A stretch of DNA of 64,000 nt. Source: Halorhodospira halophila. Its GTDB lineage: Bacteria; Pseudomonadota; Gammaproteobacteria; Nitrococcales; Halorhodospiraceae. The DNA is taken from positions 62,001 through 126,000 of the forward strand of contig NZ_NHSN01000025.1 in the NCBI RefSeq assembly GCF_016653405.1. Reading direction: 5' to 3'. Under the pieces are notes generated by a model. It ran no database searches. It was given only the letters and a program-made list of their open reading frames with translations, and was not told the origin of the DNA. Made by a program: the position numbers and the translations under genes. Below, one piece after another: positions 29,242 to 37,100 of the stretch (position 1 is the first letter of the stretch; every line of letters starts with the position of its first letter).

Positions 29242-30255
29242 ATGCTTCGCATCATGCAGAGTCCCGCCCCCGCCAATCTGATCACTGGCTTCCTGGGCGT
29301 CGGCAAGACAACGGCCATCCGGCACCTGCTCGCCGAGGCCCGCCCTGCCGGCGAGCGCTGGGCCGTGCTCGTCAACGAATTCGGCGATGTCGGTGTCGAC
29401 GCCACACGATTCGAGGACGACGCGGCCATCGAAGAACTGCCCGGCGGCTGCCTGTGCTGCACACTCGGGGCGCCCTTCCGGATCGCCCTGGCCCGCCTGC
29501 TGCGCCGCAGCCGTCCGTCCCGGCTGCTGATCGAGCCGACCGGACTCGGCCATCCGGCGCGCATCCTCGACCTGCTCCGCGAATTCGAGCAGCAGGGCGC
29601 TATCTCGCTGCGCGCCACGCTGACCCTGATCGACCCGCGCCAACTCGATGATCCGCGGGTCGCCGGGCACGACGCATTCCTGGATCAGGCGCAGCTGGCC
29701 GATGTGCTGGTTGCCCACAAGACCGACCTGTGCAGCGCCGGCGAGCGCGCAACCTTCCAGGCCTGGGCCCGATCGCTGTATCCACCCAAGCAGCGCATCG
29801 AGGAGGCCGCCCACGGCTGCATCGATCCGGCTTGGCTGGACGAGTCAGCTGGCCGTGCCGGCCCCGCAGGCAGCGCGGCAGCGCCTCACCACGCCGGGCA
29901 CCACGACCACCACGCCGACCGTGCCGCCACCCCCGAACCGGGCCGCCCGGTGCGCGCCGAGCAGGCTGGCGGCGCCGCTGCGGCCTGCGGGTGGATCTTC
30001 CACCCCGACGACGCCTTCGACCGCCAGGCCCTGCTCCGGGCCCTTGAGACCCTTCGCGGCTCCCAGCGCGTCAAGGGCGTCGTGCGCACCGGCCGCGACT
30101 GGCTGCGCGTGGATGTCGACGCCGATGGGGTCCGGATGGAAGCCACCGCCTGGCGCGGCGAAAGCCGGCTGGAGATCATTGGCCCGGCCGACGGGATCAG
30201 CTGGGCCGCCACCGAGCAGGCCCTGCTGGCAGCCCGCCGGGACGCCGGCGAGTGA
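29242..30255 (+). CDS. CobW/COG0523 family metal-chaperone GTPase
   Basis: A G3E-family GTPase of 337 residues with the ATG at 29242 (another ATG is at 29254; neither has a strong ribosome site). The Walker A is GFLGVGKTT, the metal-binding motif is GGCLCC, and the Asp/Glu switch regions fit the family. A His-rich stretch ([11 protein letters not shown]) marks the inter-domain linker, followed by the CobW C-terminal domain. These proteins deliver or insert metals, often zinc. It lies 90 bases upstream of queC, whose product binds zinc; a functional link is inference. Confidence 0.85.
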   Translation: MLRIMQSPAPANLITGFLGVGKTTAIRHLLAEARPAGERWAVLVNEFGDVGVDATRFEDDAAIEELPGGCLCCTLGAPFRIALARLLRRSRPSRLLIEPTGLGHPARILDLLREFEQQGAISLRATLTLIDPRQLDDPRVAGHDAFLDQAQLADVLVAHKTDLCSAGERATFQAWARSLYPPKQRIEEAAHGCIDPAWLDESAGRAGPAGSAAAPHHAGHHDHHADRAATPEPGRPVRAEQAGGAAAACGWIFHPDDAFDRQALLRALETLRGSQRVKGVVRTGRDWLRVDVDADGVRMEATAWRGESRLEIIGPADGISWAATEQALLAARRDAGE

Positions 30256-30345
30256 CCGCCGGGGCACCGCCGCATCGCTCTGGCGGACGCTGCACGCAAC
30301 CCCTATCCTGTTACGGGAACGCGACAACCAACCAGGAAGCAGGCG

Positions 30346-31089
30346 ATGGCCGAGTCCCGGCAGCGGACACCCGCCAGCACCGATGAAGAACACGCCCTGG
30401 TCCTCTTCTCCGGGGGGCAGGACTCCACGGCCTGTCTTGCCTGGGCCCTGGAGCGTTTCAGCCGCGTCGAGACCATCGGCTTCGCCTACGGGCAGCGGCA
30501 CGACGTGGAACTCTCGGCCCGCCGCGAGGTTCTTGACGGCCTGCGGGCCCTGCGCCCCGATTGGGCGGCGCGCCTGGGCGAGGACCGCGTTCTCGACGCC
30601 GGCGTGCTCGGCGAGATCAGCGACACGGCGCTGACCCGCGAGGCCGAAATCACCTACGACGCGCGCGGCCTGCCCAACACCTTCGTCCCCGGCCGCAACC
30701 TGCTCTTCTTCACCCTGGCGGCGGCCCTGGGCCACCGGCGGGGCATCCGCCACCTGGTAGCCGGCGTCTGCGAAACCGACTTCTCCGGCTACCCCGACTG
30801 CCGCGACGACACCGTCAAGTCCCTGCAGGTCACCCTGAACCTGGGCATGGCCGAACGACTGGTGCTGCATACCCCCCTGATGTGGCTGGACAAGGCCCAG
30901 ACTTGGGCGCTGACCGAACGACTCGGCGGAACCGCCCTGGTGGACCTGATCGTGGAGGCAAGCCACACCTGCTACTACGGCGCGCGCGAGCAGCGCCACG
31001 AGTGGGGCTACGGCTGCGGCGAATGCCCGGCCTGCCGTTTGCGCGCCGAGGGCTGGCACCGTTACCGAGACAGCAGCGCGGCGCCGTGA
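30346..31089 (+). CDS. queC: 7-cyano-7-deazaguanine synthase
   Basis: A 247-residue PP-loop ATPase that converts carboxydeazaguanine to preQ0 on the way to queuosine. The PP-loop is [10 protein letters not shown]. The zinc site is formed by a C-terminal Cys in HTCYYG followed by CGECPAC. queD, queE and folE are not nearby. A TATCCT at 30304-30309 could be a -10 box but the -35 is poor. Confidence 0.92.
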   Translation: MAESRQRTPASTDEEHALVLFSGGQDSTACLAWALERFSRVETIGFAYGQRHDVELSARREVLDGLRALRPDWAARLGEDRVLDAGVLGEISDTALTREAEITYDARGLPNTFVPGRNLLFFTLAAALGHRRGIRHLVAGVCETDFSGYPDCRDDTVKSLQVTLNLGMAERLVLHTPLMWLDKAQTWALTERLGGTALVDLIVEASHTCYYGAREQRHEWGYGCGECPACRLRAEGWHRYRDSSAAP

Positions 31090-31144
31090 TCCCACCGCCC
31101 GCGCCGGAGAATCGTGCCCGAACCACAACCGAGGGAGAACACCG

Positions 31145-32407
31145 ATGCGCATCGCTGTAGTCGGGGCTGGCGTGGTCGGAACCTCCGTGGCCTGGGAACT
31201 GACCGCCCGTGGCCACCAGATCGTGCTCATCGAGCGCTGCAGCGACGTGGCGCAGGAGACGAGCTACGCCAACGGCGCCCAGCTCCACGCCGGCCACGCC
31301 GCTCCATGGAACCCTCCGGGCGTACTCCGGGATGCCATTGCCTGGCTCGGCAAACCCGACTCCCCGCTGCGCATCAATCCCTTGCGCGTACTGCGCAATC
31401 CGAGCTGGTCGCTGCGCTTCCTGGCCAACGCGACCGCCCGGCGCTACCGCCGTCACGCCGACGCCAATGCGGTCCTGGCCCTCTACGGCCTACAGCAGGC
31501 ACGGGCGTGGCGTGACGAGCTCGACCTCTCGTTCGCCGCTCGCGACAGCGGCATCCTGAAGCTCTTCGATGACCCGGACGCTCTGGAGCAGGGGTGCACC
31601 GAAGCGGCTGCCGTGGAAGCGCTGGGCATCCGGCACCAGGTATTGGGAGTGGACGAGACGCTCGCCCGCGAACCCGCGCTGAGTGATACCGCAGACCAGC
31701 TGGCTGGCGCCATCGAGTTCCCCGACGACGGCTGCGGCGACCCGCTGCAGTTCACCGCGGCCCTGGCGCAGCGACTCACCGCCGAAGGCGCCGAACTGTG
31801 GCTCGACACTACGGCACGCAGGCTGCTCGGCGGCCCAGCGGGTGTGGAGGGCGTCGAGACCAGCCGCGGGATCATCGACGCGGACGCCGTAGTTGTCGCG
31901 GCGGGCAGTTACAGCCCGGCCCTGACCCGCAGCTTCGGTCTGCGCCTGCCCATCGAACCCGTCAAGGGGTATTCGGTGAGCATCCCGCTGCGCGGGATAG
32001 AGGGCGCACCCGGGATGCCCATCATCGACGACGCCCGCAAGGTGGTCGTTACCCGACTGGGTGAGCAGCTGCGTATCGCCGGCAAGGCGGAGATCACCGG
32101 CTTCGATCTCAGGCTCGACGAGCGGCGCTGGCGAGCCGTCCGCGAGCAGGGTCTGAGCCGCTTCCCGCGCCTGGCCGAACAGCTGGCGGACGCCCCGAGC
32201 CAACCCTGGGCCGGCCTGCGCCCGATGACCTGCGACGGCCCCCCGATCCTGGGTCCGACCCCGATCTCCGGCCTGCACCTGGCCACGGGCGTCGGCCACC
32301 TGGGCTGGACGTTCGCCGCCGGCAGCGCGCGCCTGGTCGCCGACCAGCTGGAGGAGCGCACCTGCGACCTCGATCCCGCCCCGTACTGGCTCCAACGCTA
32401 CGGATGA
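31145..32407 (+). CDS. dadA: D-amino-acid dehydrogenase (DadA type)
   Basis: A 420-residue FAD enzyme that deaminates D-amino acids, feeding electrons to the respiratory chain. The N terminus has the Rossmann motif VVGAGVVGTS followed by a FAD-binding Glu (VLIER). The C terminus has the family's RPMTCDGPPILGPT and GHLGWTFAAGSARLVAD. GAGGGAGAAC precedes the ATG at 31145. It sits 56 bases after queC and 105 bases before pyp. The exact substrate is unknown. Confidence 0.88.
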   Translation: MRIAVVGAGVVGTSVAWELTARGHQIVLIERCSDVAQETSYANGAQLHAGHAAPWNPPGVLRDAIAWLGKPDSPLRINPLRVLRNPSWSLRFLANATARRYRRHADANAVLALYGLQQARAWRDELDLSFAARDSGILKLFDDPDALEQGCTEAAAVEALGIRHQVLGVDETLAREPALSDTADQLAGAIEFPDDGCGDPLQFTAALAQRLTAEGAELWLDTTARRLLGGPAGVEGVETSRGIIDADAVVVAAGSYSPALTRSFGLRLPIEPVKGYSVSIPLRGIEGAPGMPIIDDARKVVVTRLGEQLRIAGKAEITGFDLRLDERRWRAVREQGLSRFPRLAEQLADAPSQPWAGLRPMTCDGPPILGPTPISGLHLATGVGHLGWTFAAGSARLVADQLEERTCDLDPAPYWLQRYG

Positions 32408-32422
32408 ACAAAGGGACGGGTC

Positions 32423-32443
32423 TTGTTATACAAAGGCTGTACA
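32423..32443 (+). promoter_or_regulatory. AT-rich control region upstream of pyp
   Basis: Between dadA and pyp, the inverted repeat TTGT-tat-ACAA (32423-32433) is followed by the palindrome TGTACA (32438-32443). TTGTTA (32423-32428) with TAGGCT (32446-32451), 17 bases apart, is a weak sigma-70-like pair. The site is the most AT-rich patch of the leader and a likely promoter/operator. Confidence 0.35.
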
Positions 32444-32463
32444 TCTAGGCTGGAGTCCCGAGA

Positions 32464-32478
32464 GTGAGCAAGGCTCAC
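32464..32478 (+). promoter_or_regulatory. Small hairpin in the pyp leader
   Basis: GTGAGC (32464-32469) and GCTCAC (32473-32478) form a 6-bp stem with a three-base loop, ending 34 bases before the pyp ATG and upstream of its strong ribosome site AAAGGAG. It may stabilise the 5' end of the mRNA. Confidence 0.3.
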
Positions 32479-32512
32479 CACGAAGCCCCCGGTCCATGAA
32501 AGGAGTATCACG

Positions 32513-32890
32513 ATGGAACACGTAGCCTTCGGTAGCGAGGACATCGAGAACACCCTCGCCAAGATGGACGACGGCCAGCTCGACGGCCTGGCCTTCGGCG
32601 CCATCCAGCTCGACGGCGACGGCAACATCCTTCAGTACAACGCCGCGGAGGGCGACATCACCGGCCGCGACCCGAAGGAGGTCATCGGCAAGAACTTCTT
32701 CAAGGACGTGGCCCCGTGCACTGACAGCCCGGAGTTCTACGGCAAGTTCAAGGAAGGGGTGGCCTCGGGCAACCTGAACACGATGTTCGAGTACACCTTC
32801 GATTACCAAATGACGCCCACGAAGGTGAAGGTGCACATGAAGAAGGCCCTCTCCGGCGACAGCTACTGGGTCTTCGTCAAGCGCGTCTAG
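32513..32890 (+). CDS. pyp: Photoactive yellow protein (blue-light PAS photoreceptor)
   Basis: A 125-residue PAS-fold photoreceptor that binds trans-p-coumaric acid as a thioester to Cys69 and photoisomerises it in blue light; in H. halophila it is linked to negative phototaxis. All chromophore-pocket residues are present: Tyr42, Glu46, Thr50, Arg52 and Cys69 (VAPCTDS). The sequence reads as the H. halophila protein nearly residue for residue; from memory the published one has Gln at 56, whereas this has Glu. AAAGGAG lies seven bases before the ATG, and codon use is strongly C/G-ending, as for an abundant protein. pcl and tal, which supply the chromophore, follow. Confidence 0.98.
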   Translation: MEHVAFGSEDIENTLAKMDDGQLDGLAFGAIQLDGDGNILQYNAAEGDITGRDPKEVIGKNFFKDVAPCTDSPEFYGKFKEGVASGNLNTMFEYTFDYQMTPTKVKVHMKKALSGDSYWVFVKRV

Positions 32891-32900
32891 ACCAGACCCC

Positions 32901-32931
32901 GCTGCCCGTGCCCGTCCCGGGCGCGGGCAGC
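32901..32931 (+). other. Strong intercistronic hairpin between pyp and pcl
   Basis: Ten bases after the pyp stop, 14 bases (32901-32914, GCTGCCCGTGCCCG) pair with 32918-32931 with one G-T wobble and a TCC loop. No T tract follows, and pcl starts 17 bases downstream. It most resembles an mRNA 3'-end stabiliser or partial terminator that lets pyp be expressed far above pcl and tal. Confidence 0.75.
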
Positions 32932-32948
32932 CGCGAAAGGACCGACCG

Positions 32949-34133
32949 ATGCAAGGGCTGAATGCCGATGAAGTGCTGCGGTTGCTGCGCAGCCTGATCC
33001 CCGGCGAGCTGGCCACCGGCCGCGGTCAACGGGGCGACCCGCCCGAAGCGCAGGACCTGTGCGCCGATAGCCGCCTGGATGCCGAACCAATCCGGGCGGA
33101 CTCCCTGGATCGACTCAATCTAGCCAGCGCGCTCAACCGCTTCTTCCGCCTGCATGAGACCGGTGTGGAGGACCGTCTGCTGGCCGTGCGCCGGATCGGC
33201 GACATGGCCGAACTCATCGCCGACGCCAGTCAGCACACCAGCGGCCTGACCTTCTCGACCTCGGGCAGCACGGGCACCCCGCAGCCGCACCACCACAGCT
33301 GGGCGGCGCTGACCCAGGAGGCCGAGGCACTGGCCAACGCCCTGGGCAGTCACCCGCGGGTGATCGCCTGGCTGCCCGTCCACCACCTCTACGGTTTCGT
33401 CTTCGGCGTCGCCCTGCCCCGCGCGCTGGGCAGCACCGTGATCGAGAGCCACGCCGCGCCCACCGCCCTGTTCCGCGAGCCGGCACCTGACGACCTGATT
33501 GCCACCGTCCCGGCACGCTGGCGTTACCTGTTCGATAGCAATCACCGCTTCCCCGGCGGCACGGGCATCAGCTCGACCGCCGCGCTGGAGACCGCCTGCC
33601 GCAACGGGCTGTTGCAGGCCGGCCTGGACGCGCTGCTGGAGGTCTACGGCGCCACCGAGGCCGGCGGGATCGGCCTGCGCTGGGCACCCTCGGAGGACTA
33701 CCGCCTGCTGCCCCACTGGCAGCGCGACGCGGACGGCAACCTCCAGCGCACTCAACCCGATGGTGCAGCGGTGACCGTGGCCCCGCTCGATCGCCTCCAG
33801 TGGCGGGACGAGCGGGTCTTCCGACCCACCGGACGCATCGATGACATCATTCAGATCGGCGGTGTGAACGTCTCTCCGGGGCACGTCGCGCGGCGCCTCG
33901 AAAGCCACGAGGCCGTTGCCGCCTGCGCGGTCCGCAGCCACGGCGAAGGCAGTCGTCGGCGCCTGAAGGCGTTCATCGTTCCCGCGCGTTCCGACGCCGA
34001 TCCTGAAACGCTGCGCCAGACGCTCGAGAACTGGATCTGGGAGCACCTACCGGCGGTCGAGCGACCCACGGATCTGCGTATCGGCACCGAGCTTCCGCGC
34101 AACGCCATGGGCAAACTGCAGGACTGGGACTGA
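32949..34133 (+). CDS. pcl: p-Coumarate:CoA ligase-type adenylating enzyme for the PYP chromophore
   Basis: An ANL-superfamily enzyme of 394 residues that activates p-coumarate for attachment to PYP. The P-loop is at residues 101-112 (TFSTSGSTGTPQ), the A5-type motif at 231-240 (EVYGATEAGG) and the hinge region near GRIDDIIQIGGVNVSP. Plant 4-coumarate ligases are about 540 residues with the P-loop near 190, so the N-terminal subdomain is much reduced. Residues about 1-95 instead resemble an acyl-carrier domain, with ADSLDRLNLASALNRFF (Ser52) matching the phosphopantetheine-site pattern. It sits between pyp and tal; AAAGG precedes the ATG. Confidence 0.9.
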   Translation: MQGLNADEVLRLLRSLIPGELATGRGQRGDPPEAQDLCADSRLDAEPIRADSLDRLNLASALNRFFRLHETGVEDRLLAVRRIGDMAELIADASQHTSGLTFSTSGSTGTPQPHHHSWAALTQEAEALANALGSHPRVIAWLPVHHLYGFVFGVALPRALGSTVIESHAAPTALFREPAPDDLIATVPARWRYLFDSNHRFPGGTGISSTAALETACRNGLLQAGLDALLEVYGATEAGGIGLRWAPSEDYRLLPHWQRDADGNLQRTQPDGAAVTVAPLDRLQWRDERVFRPTGRIDDIIQIGGVNVSPGHVARRLESHEAVAACAVRSHGEGSRRRLKAFIVPARSDADPETLRQTLENWIWEHLPAVERPTDLRIGTELPRNAMGKLQDWD

Positions 34134-34138
34134 ACAGC

Positions 34139-35731
34139 ATGGCTGCAGTGGATCTGGCCGGTGGCCTGAGCGCCGCCGATATCGAGGGTATCGGACACGG
34201 CAGCAGCTCAGCCACGGTCTTAGCGGCCGGCTGGGAACGCTTGCGTGCCGCTGAGGGCTACCTCCAGCGCCTCGTGGACGAACGCCGGCTGGTCTACGGT
34301 GTCACCACCGGCTACGGACCGCTGGCCACCAGCCGGATCGACCCCTCCGCCTCGCGCACCCTGCAGCGCAACCTGGTCTACCACCTGTGCAGCGGCGTCG
34401 GCGATCCGCTCTCCCGTTGCCACACCCGCGCCACGCTGGCCGCGCGCATTGCCAGTGTCACCCGCGGACACTCCGGGGTCACGCCGGCGGTTGTGGAGCG
34501 CCTGCTGGGGTGGCTGGAGCAGGACGTGATCCCGGAAGTGCCGGCCATCGGGACCGTCGGCGCCAGCGGCGACCTGACCCCGCTGGCCCACGTGGCGCGG
34601 GCCCTGATGGGGGAGGGCCGGGTGAGCGTCCACGGCGGCGCCTGGGAGCCTGCTGACGCCGCCCAGCGCCGCCTGGGCTGGGAACCGTGGACCCTGGACG
34701 GCAAGGACGCCATCGCCCTGGTCAACGGCACCTCGACCACCGCCGGCATCAGTGCCGTCACCGGCGCGGGCGCCGAGCGGGCGGCCGGGATCTGTGCGGT
34801 ACTGGGCATGCTCTACGCCGAGTTGCTTGGCGGCCATGCCGAGGCCTTCCAGCCGGCCATCGGCGCCGCCCGCCCTCACCCTGGCCAGATGCGGGCCCAC
34901 GCCTGGCTCACCGCCCTGGCCGAGGACAGCCGGCGCCTGCAGCCGTGGCCCGGCGTGCCACCCCGGCTGGATGAAGAGCAAGGCGCCGTCCTGCCCGACC
35001 AGCCGCTGCCCCAGGACCCCTACTCGATCCGCTGCCTGCCTCAGGCGCTGGGCGCGGTGCTGGACAGCATCACCTTCCACAACCAGACCGTGGCCAGCGA
35101 GCTGGATGCGGCCAGCGACAACCCGCTGCTCTTCCCCGAGGAGGGGCGCGTGCTGCATGGCGGCAATTTCTTTGGCCAGCACCTGGCCTTTGCCGCCGAC
35201 GCCCTGAACAACGCCCTGGTCCAACTGGCCGTGCACAGTGAACGGCGCATCAACCGCATCACCGACCCGGTGCGCAGCGGCTTCCCGGCCTTCATGCAGC
35301 CCCGCCAGACCGGTCTGCACAGCGGCTTTATGGGCGCCCAGGTGACGGCGTCGGCCCTGGTCGCGGAGATGCGCACCGGCGCCCACCCGGCCTCGATCCA
35401 GTCAGTGCCGACCAACGCCGACAACCAGGACATCGTCCCCATGAGCACCCGCGCCGCCCGCCAGGCGGCCACCAACCTGGACCACCTGCAGCGGATCCTG
35501 GCCATCGAGGCGCTGGTCCTGGCCCAGGCCCTGGAACTGACCGACAGGACCGGTTTCAGCCACAGCGCGCGTCAGACCCTGGCGTGGGTCCGCGAACTGG
35601 CGCCGCCATTGGAGGCGGACCGCCCGCTGGCCGAGGAGATCGCCGCAGTCGCCGACGCCCTGGCCACGCCCCACCGGGCCCAACGCCTGGTCGCCGGGCT
35701 GCCGGGCGCCCCCCCGGGCCCGGCCTCCTGA
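34139..35731 (+). CDS. tal: Tyrosine ammonia-lyase
   Basis: A 530-residue member of the histidine/phenylalanine ammonia-lyase family that converts tyrosine to p-coumarate. The MIO cofactor triad Ala142-Ser143-Gly144 is in GTVGASGDLTPLAH. At the substrate-selectivity position (the His89 equivalent of Rhodobacter TAL) the sequence is NLVYHLCSG, with His82, which fits tyrosine rather than phenylalanine. The active-site Tyr53 (YGVTTGYG) and the HGGNFFGQH and SGFMGAQVTA motifs are intact. It starts five bases after the pcl stop with only a weak ribosome site, so it is probably coupled. Product and position make it the first enzyme of PYP chromophore supply. Confidence 0.93.
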   Translation: MAAVDLAGGLSAADIEGIGHGSSSATVLAAGWERLRAAEGYLQRLVDERRLVYGVTTGYGPLATSRIDPSASRTLQRNLVYHLCSGVGDPLSRCHTRATLAARIASVTRGHSGVTPAVVERLLGWLEQDVIPEVPAIGTVGASGDLTPLAHVARALMGEGRVSVHGGAWEPADAAQRRLGWEPWTLDGKDAIALVNGTSTTAGISAVTGAGAERAAGICAVLGMLYAELLGGHAEAFQPAIGAARPHPGQMRAHAWLTALAEDSRRLQPWPGVPPRLDEEQGAVLPDQPLPQDPYSIRCLPQALGAVLDSITFHNQTVASELDAASDNPLLFPEEGRVLHGGNFFGQHLAFAADALNNALVQLAVHSERRINRITDPVRSGFPAFMQPRQTGLHSGFMGAQVTASALVAEMRTGAHPASIQSVPTNADNQDIVPMSTRAARQAATNLDHLQRILAIEALVLAQALELTDRTGFSHSARQTLAWVRELAPPLEADRPLAEEIAAVADALATPHRAQRLVAGLPGAPPGPAS

Positions 35732-35735
35732 GGCC

Positions 35736-36320
35736 TCAGTCGCAGGGCTCACCCCGCTTGTCGTCGGCCGGCCTTGGCCGGCCGGTCATGGCCACCTCGA
35801 TGGCGGCCACTTTCACGCCGTCGCGACAAAGGGTGATGGACCCGGCGATACCGTGCCACCAGTCATTTGGCGCGAACTTGAACCCCTCCGACCCGGTGCC
35901 CGCCGCGACCCGATGACCCGGCCCGGCGCCACGCCCCCGGGCGAGGAGCTGCTCCGGTTCCGGCGCCTGGCCGGATGCGGCCTCGCCGCGGAACAGGATC
36001 CAGCCGTCATCCCAGCCCTGCGCCTCGCACCCGCTCTGCGGGGTGCCGCCGCACAGGGTGACGATCTCGTCGTGGTCCAGCGCCTCGATGCGGGCCCGCT
36101 CCAGCCCGGCGAGGAGCTCCCGCTGCCAGGCCCAGGCACGGACCTCGTCCACTCCAGCGCCCAACCGGGGCGCTGCCACGGCCGCCAGCCCGGCAACCAG
36201 GGCGAGGACCACCAGCAGCTCGGTGAGGGTAAAGGCCGGGCTCAGTCGCCCCAGCAGACCTCGACGCCCTCGGGGCCACTGCCCCGCTCGCCGCGGTGAT
36301 CGAGGGTGAATTCCGTACAC
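35736..36320 (-). CDS. fimT: FimT/GspH-type minor pilin
   Basis: A type IV pilin-like protein. The prepilin motif is A|FTLTELLVVLALVAG, with Glu at mature position 5 but Ala instead of Gly before the cleavage site. It ends with the C-terminal GspH-like domain. The open frame (194 codons) begins at a GTG at 36320, deep inside pilE. A CTG at 36245 overlapping the pilE stop (CTGA) would match the coupling seen elsewhere in the cluster and give a 169-residue protein with a four-residue leader; the start is undecided. The gene converges on tal. Confidence 0.8.
   Translation of the reverse strand: MYGIHPRSPRRAGQWPRGRRGLLGRLSPAFTLTELLVVLALVAGLAAVAAPRLGAGVDEVRAWAWQRELLAGLERARIEALDHDEIVTLCGGTPQSGCEAQGWDDGWILFRGEAASGQAPEPEQLLARGRGAGPGHRVAAGTGSEGFKFAPNDWWHGIAGSITLCRDGVKVAAIEVAMTGRPRPADDKRGEPCD
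35765..35784. terminator. Palindromic hairpin just past tal
   Basis: CGGCCGGCC (35765-35773), TT, then GGCCGGCCG (35776-35784) forms a stem of at least 8 bp. It is 34 bases past the tal stop and inside the fimT 3' end. It could end or protect the pyp-pcl-tal transcript; no T tract is present. Confidence 0.35.
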
Positions 36321-36658
36321 GCCTCATCCGCCTCCTGCGGACTTCCCGGCGCCGGTGTGGCAGTCAGGCGAAAGCCATCGGCGTCGGTCTCGACCCCCAG
36401 CTCATAAAGGCCCCGCTCGGACAACTCCGGGACCTCATCCGTACACGCGTCGTAGTCCATCTCCTGGATGAAACAGCGCTCCAGCGCCATCCAGGTATCC
36501 ATCAAGGTGGCGGTGGCGTCGCTACGGTCCGCCTGCACCTTGTACTGGCCGTAGAAGGGGTAGGCGATCGCCACCAGGATGGCCAAGATGGCCAAGACGA
36601 TCATCAGCTCGACCAGGCTGAAGCCAGCCACGCGGACGCGCTGATCCGCTCTCCTCAT
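36242..36658 (-). CDS. pilE: PilE-type pilin
   Basis: A 138-residue type IV pilin with a 12-residue leader cut at G12|F13 (GFSLVELMIVL, Glu at mature position 5), followed by the long hydrophobic N-terminal helix. Four Cys (CFIQEMDYDAC and two near the C terminus, ending VEVCWGD) could form the D-region disulfides. Size and position with the minor pilins suggest the PilE-like minor pilin rather than the main fibre subunit, but this is not certain. Confidence 0.87.
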   Translation of the reverse strand: MRRADQRVRVAGFSLVELMIVLAILAILVAIAYPFYGQYKVQADRSDATATLMDTWMALERCFIQEMDYDACTDEVPELSERGLYELGVETDADGFRLTATPAPGSPQEADEACTEFTLDHRGERGSGPEGVEVCWGD

Positions 36659-36668
36659 AACACCTTCC

Positions 36669-37100
36669 TCAATCCCGATTCCCGTAGGGACATTCGCGCT
36701 GCCAGCGGATTTCGAAGCGGTCAGCTGCTCCCGTTACCGGCGCCGGCGCGAGCACACCACCCGCTTGCAGGCAGACCTCGGCCCCGTCCCCCCCGCTGCC
36801 GCGAGCACAAATCCGAAATTGCCCGTCGTCGCGCTCGATACGGTAGCACGGCGCCGCCACCTCGCCGCTGCAGCACCCCGGATCGCCGGCTTCTTCGCGC
36901 CCGGCTGCCAGCTCCCGCCTTGCCCTGACCAGTTCATCGGCAGCCGCCAGGCGGGCTGCAGCCCGGGACTCCAAGGCCGCGGCCGCGCGCAGCTGCAGCG
37001 CGGTGGGGGCAACCACCGACCAGGACAACAGCGCCAACATGACCAACACGGCACTCAGGCCGAGCACCGCAAAGCCGAGCTGCCGGGAGGCCCCCGTCAA
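36669..37100 (-). CDS. pilX: PilX-type minor pilin
   Basis: A 143-residue protein starting at a TTG (37100) that overlaps the pilW stop as TTGA. The N terminus RQLGFAVLGLSAVLVML is a PilX-like hydrophobic segment; mature position 5 is Gly rather than Glu, as in other PilX/GspK-type tip pilins. The C-terminal part has several Cys. The open frame extends to 37481, but that portion is Gly/Arg-rich shadow of pilW. Confidence 0.78.
   Translation of the reverse strand: MTGASRQLGFAVLGLSAVLVMLALLSWSVVAPTALQLRAAAALESRAAARLAAADELVRARRELAAGREEAGDPGCCSGEVAAPCYRIERDDGQFRICARGSGGDGAEVCLQAGGVLAPAPVTGAADRFEIRWQRECPYGNRD

Noticed and set aside
32423-32443. Possible PpsR/CrtJ photosynthesis-repressor site before pyp
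   Set aside because: TGT and ACA half-sites are 14 bases apart rather than 12, and no second site was found.
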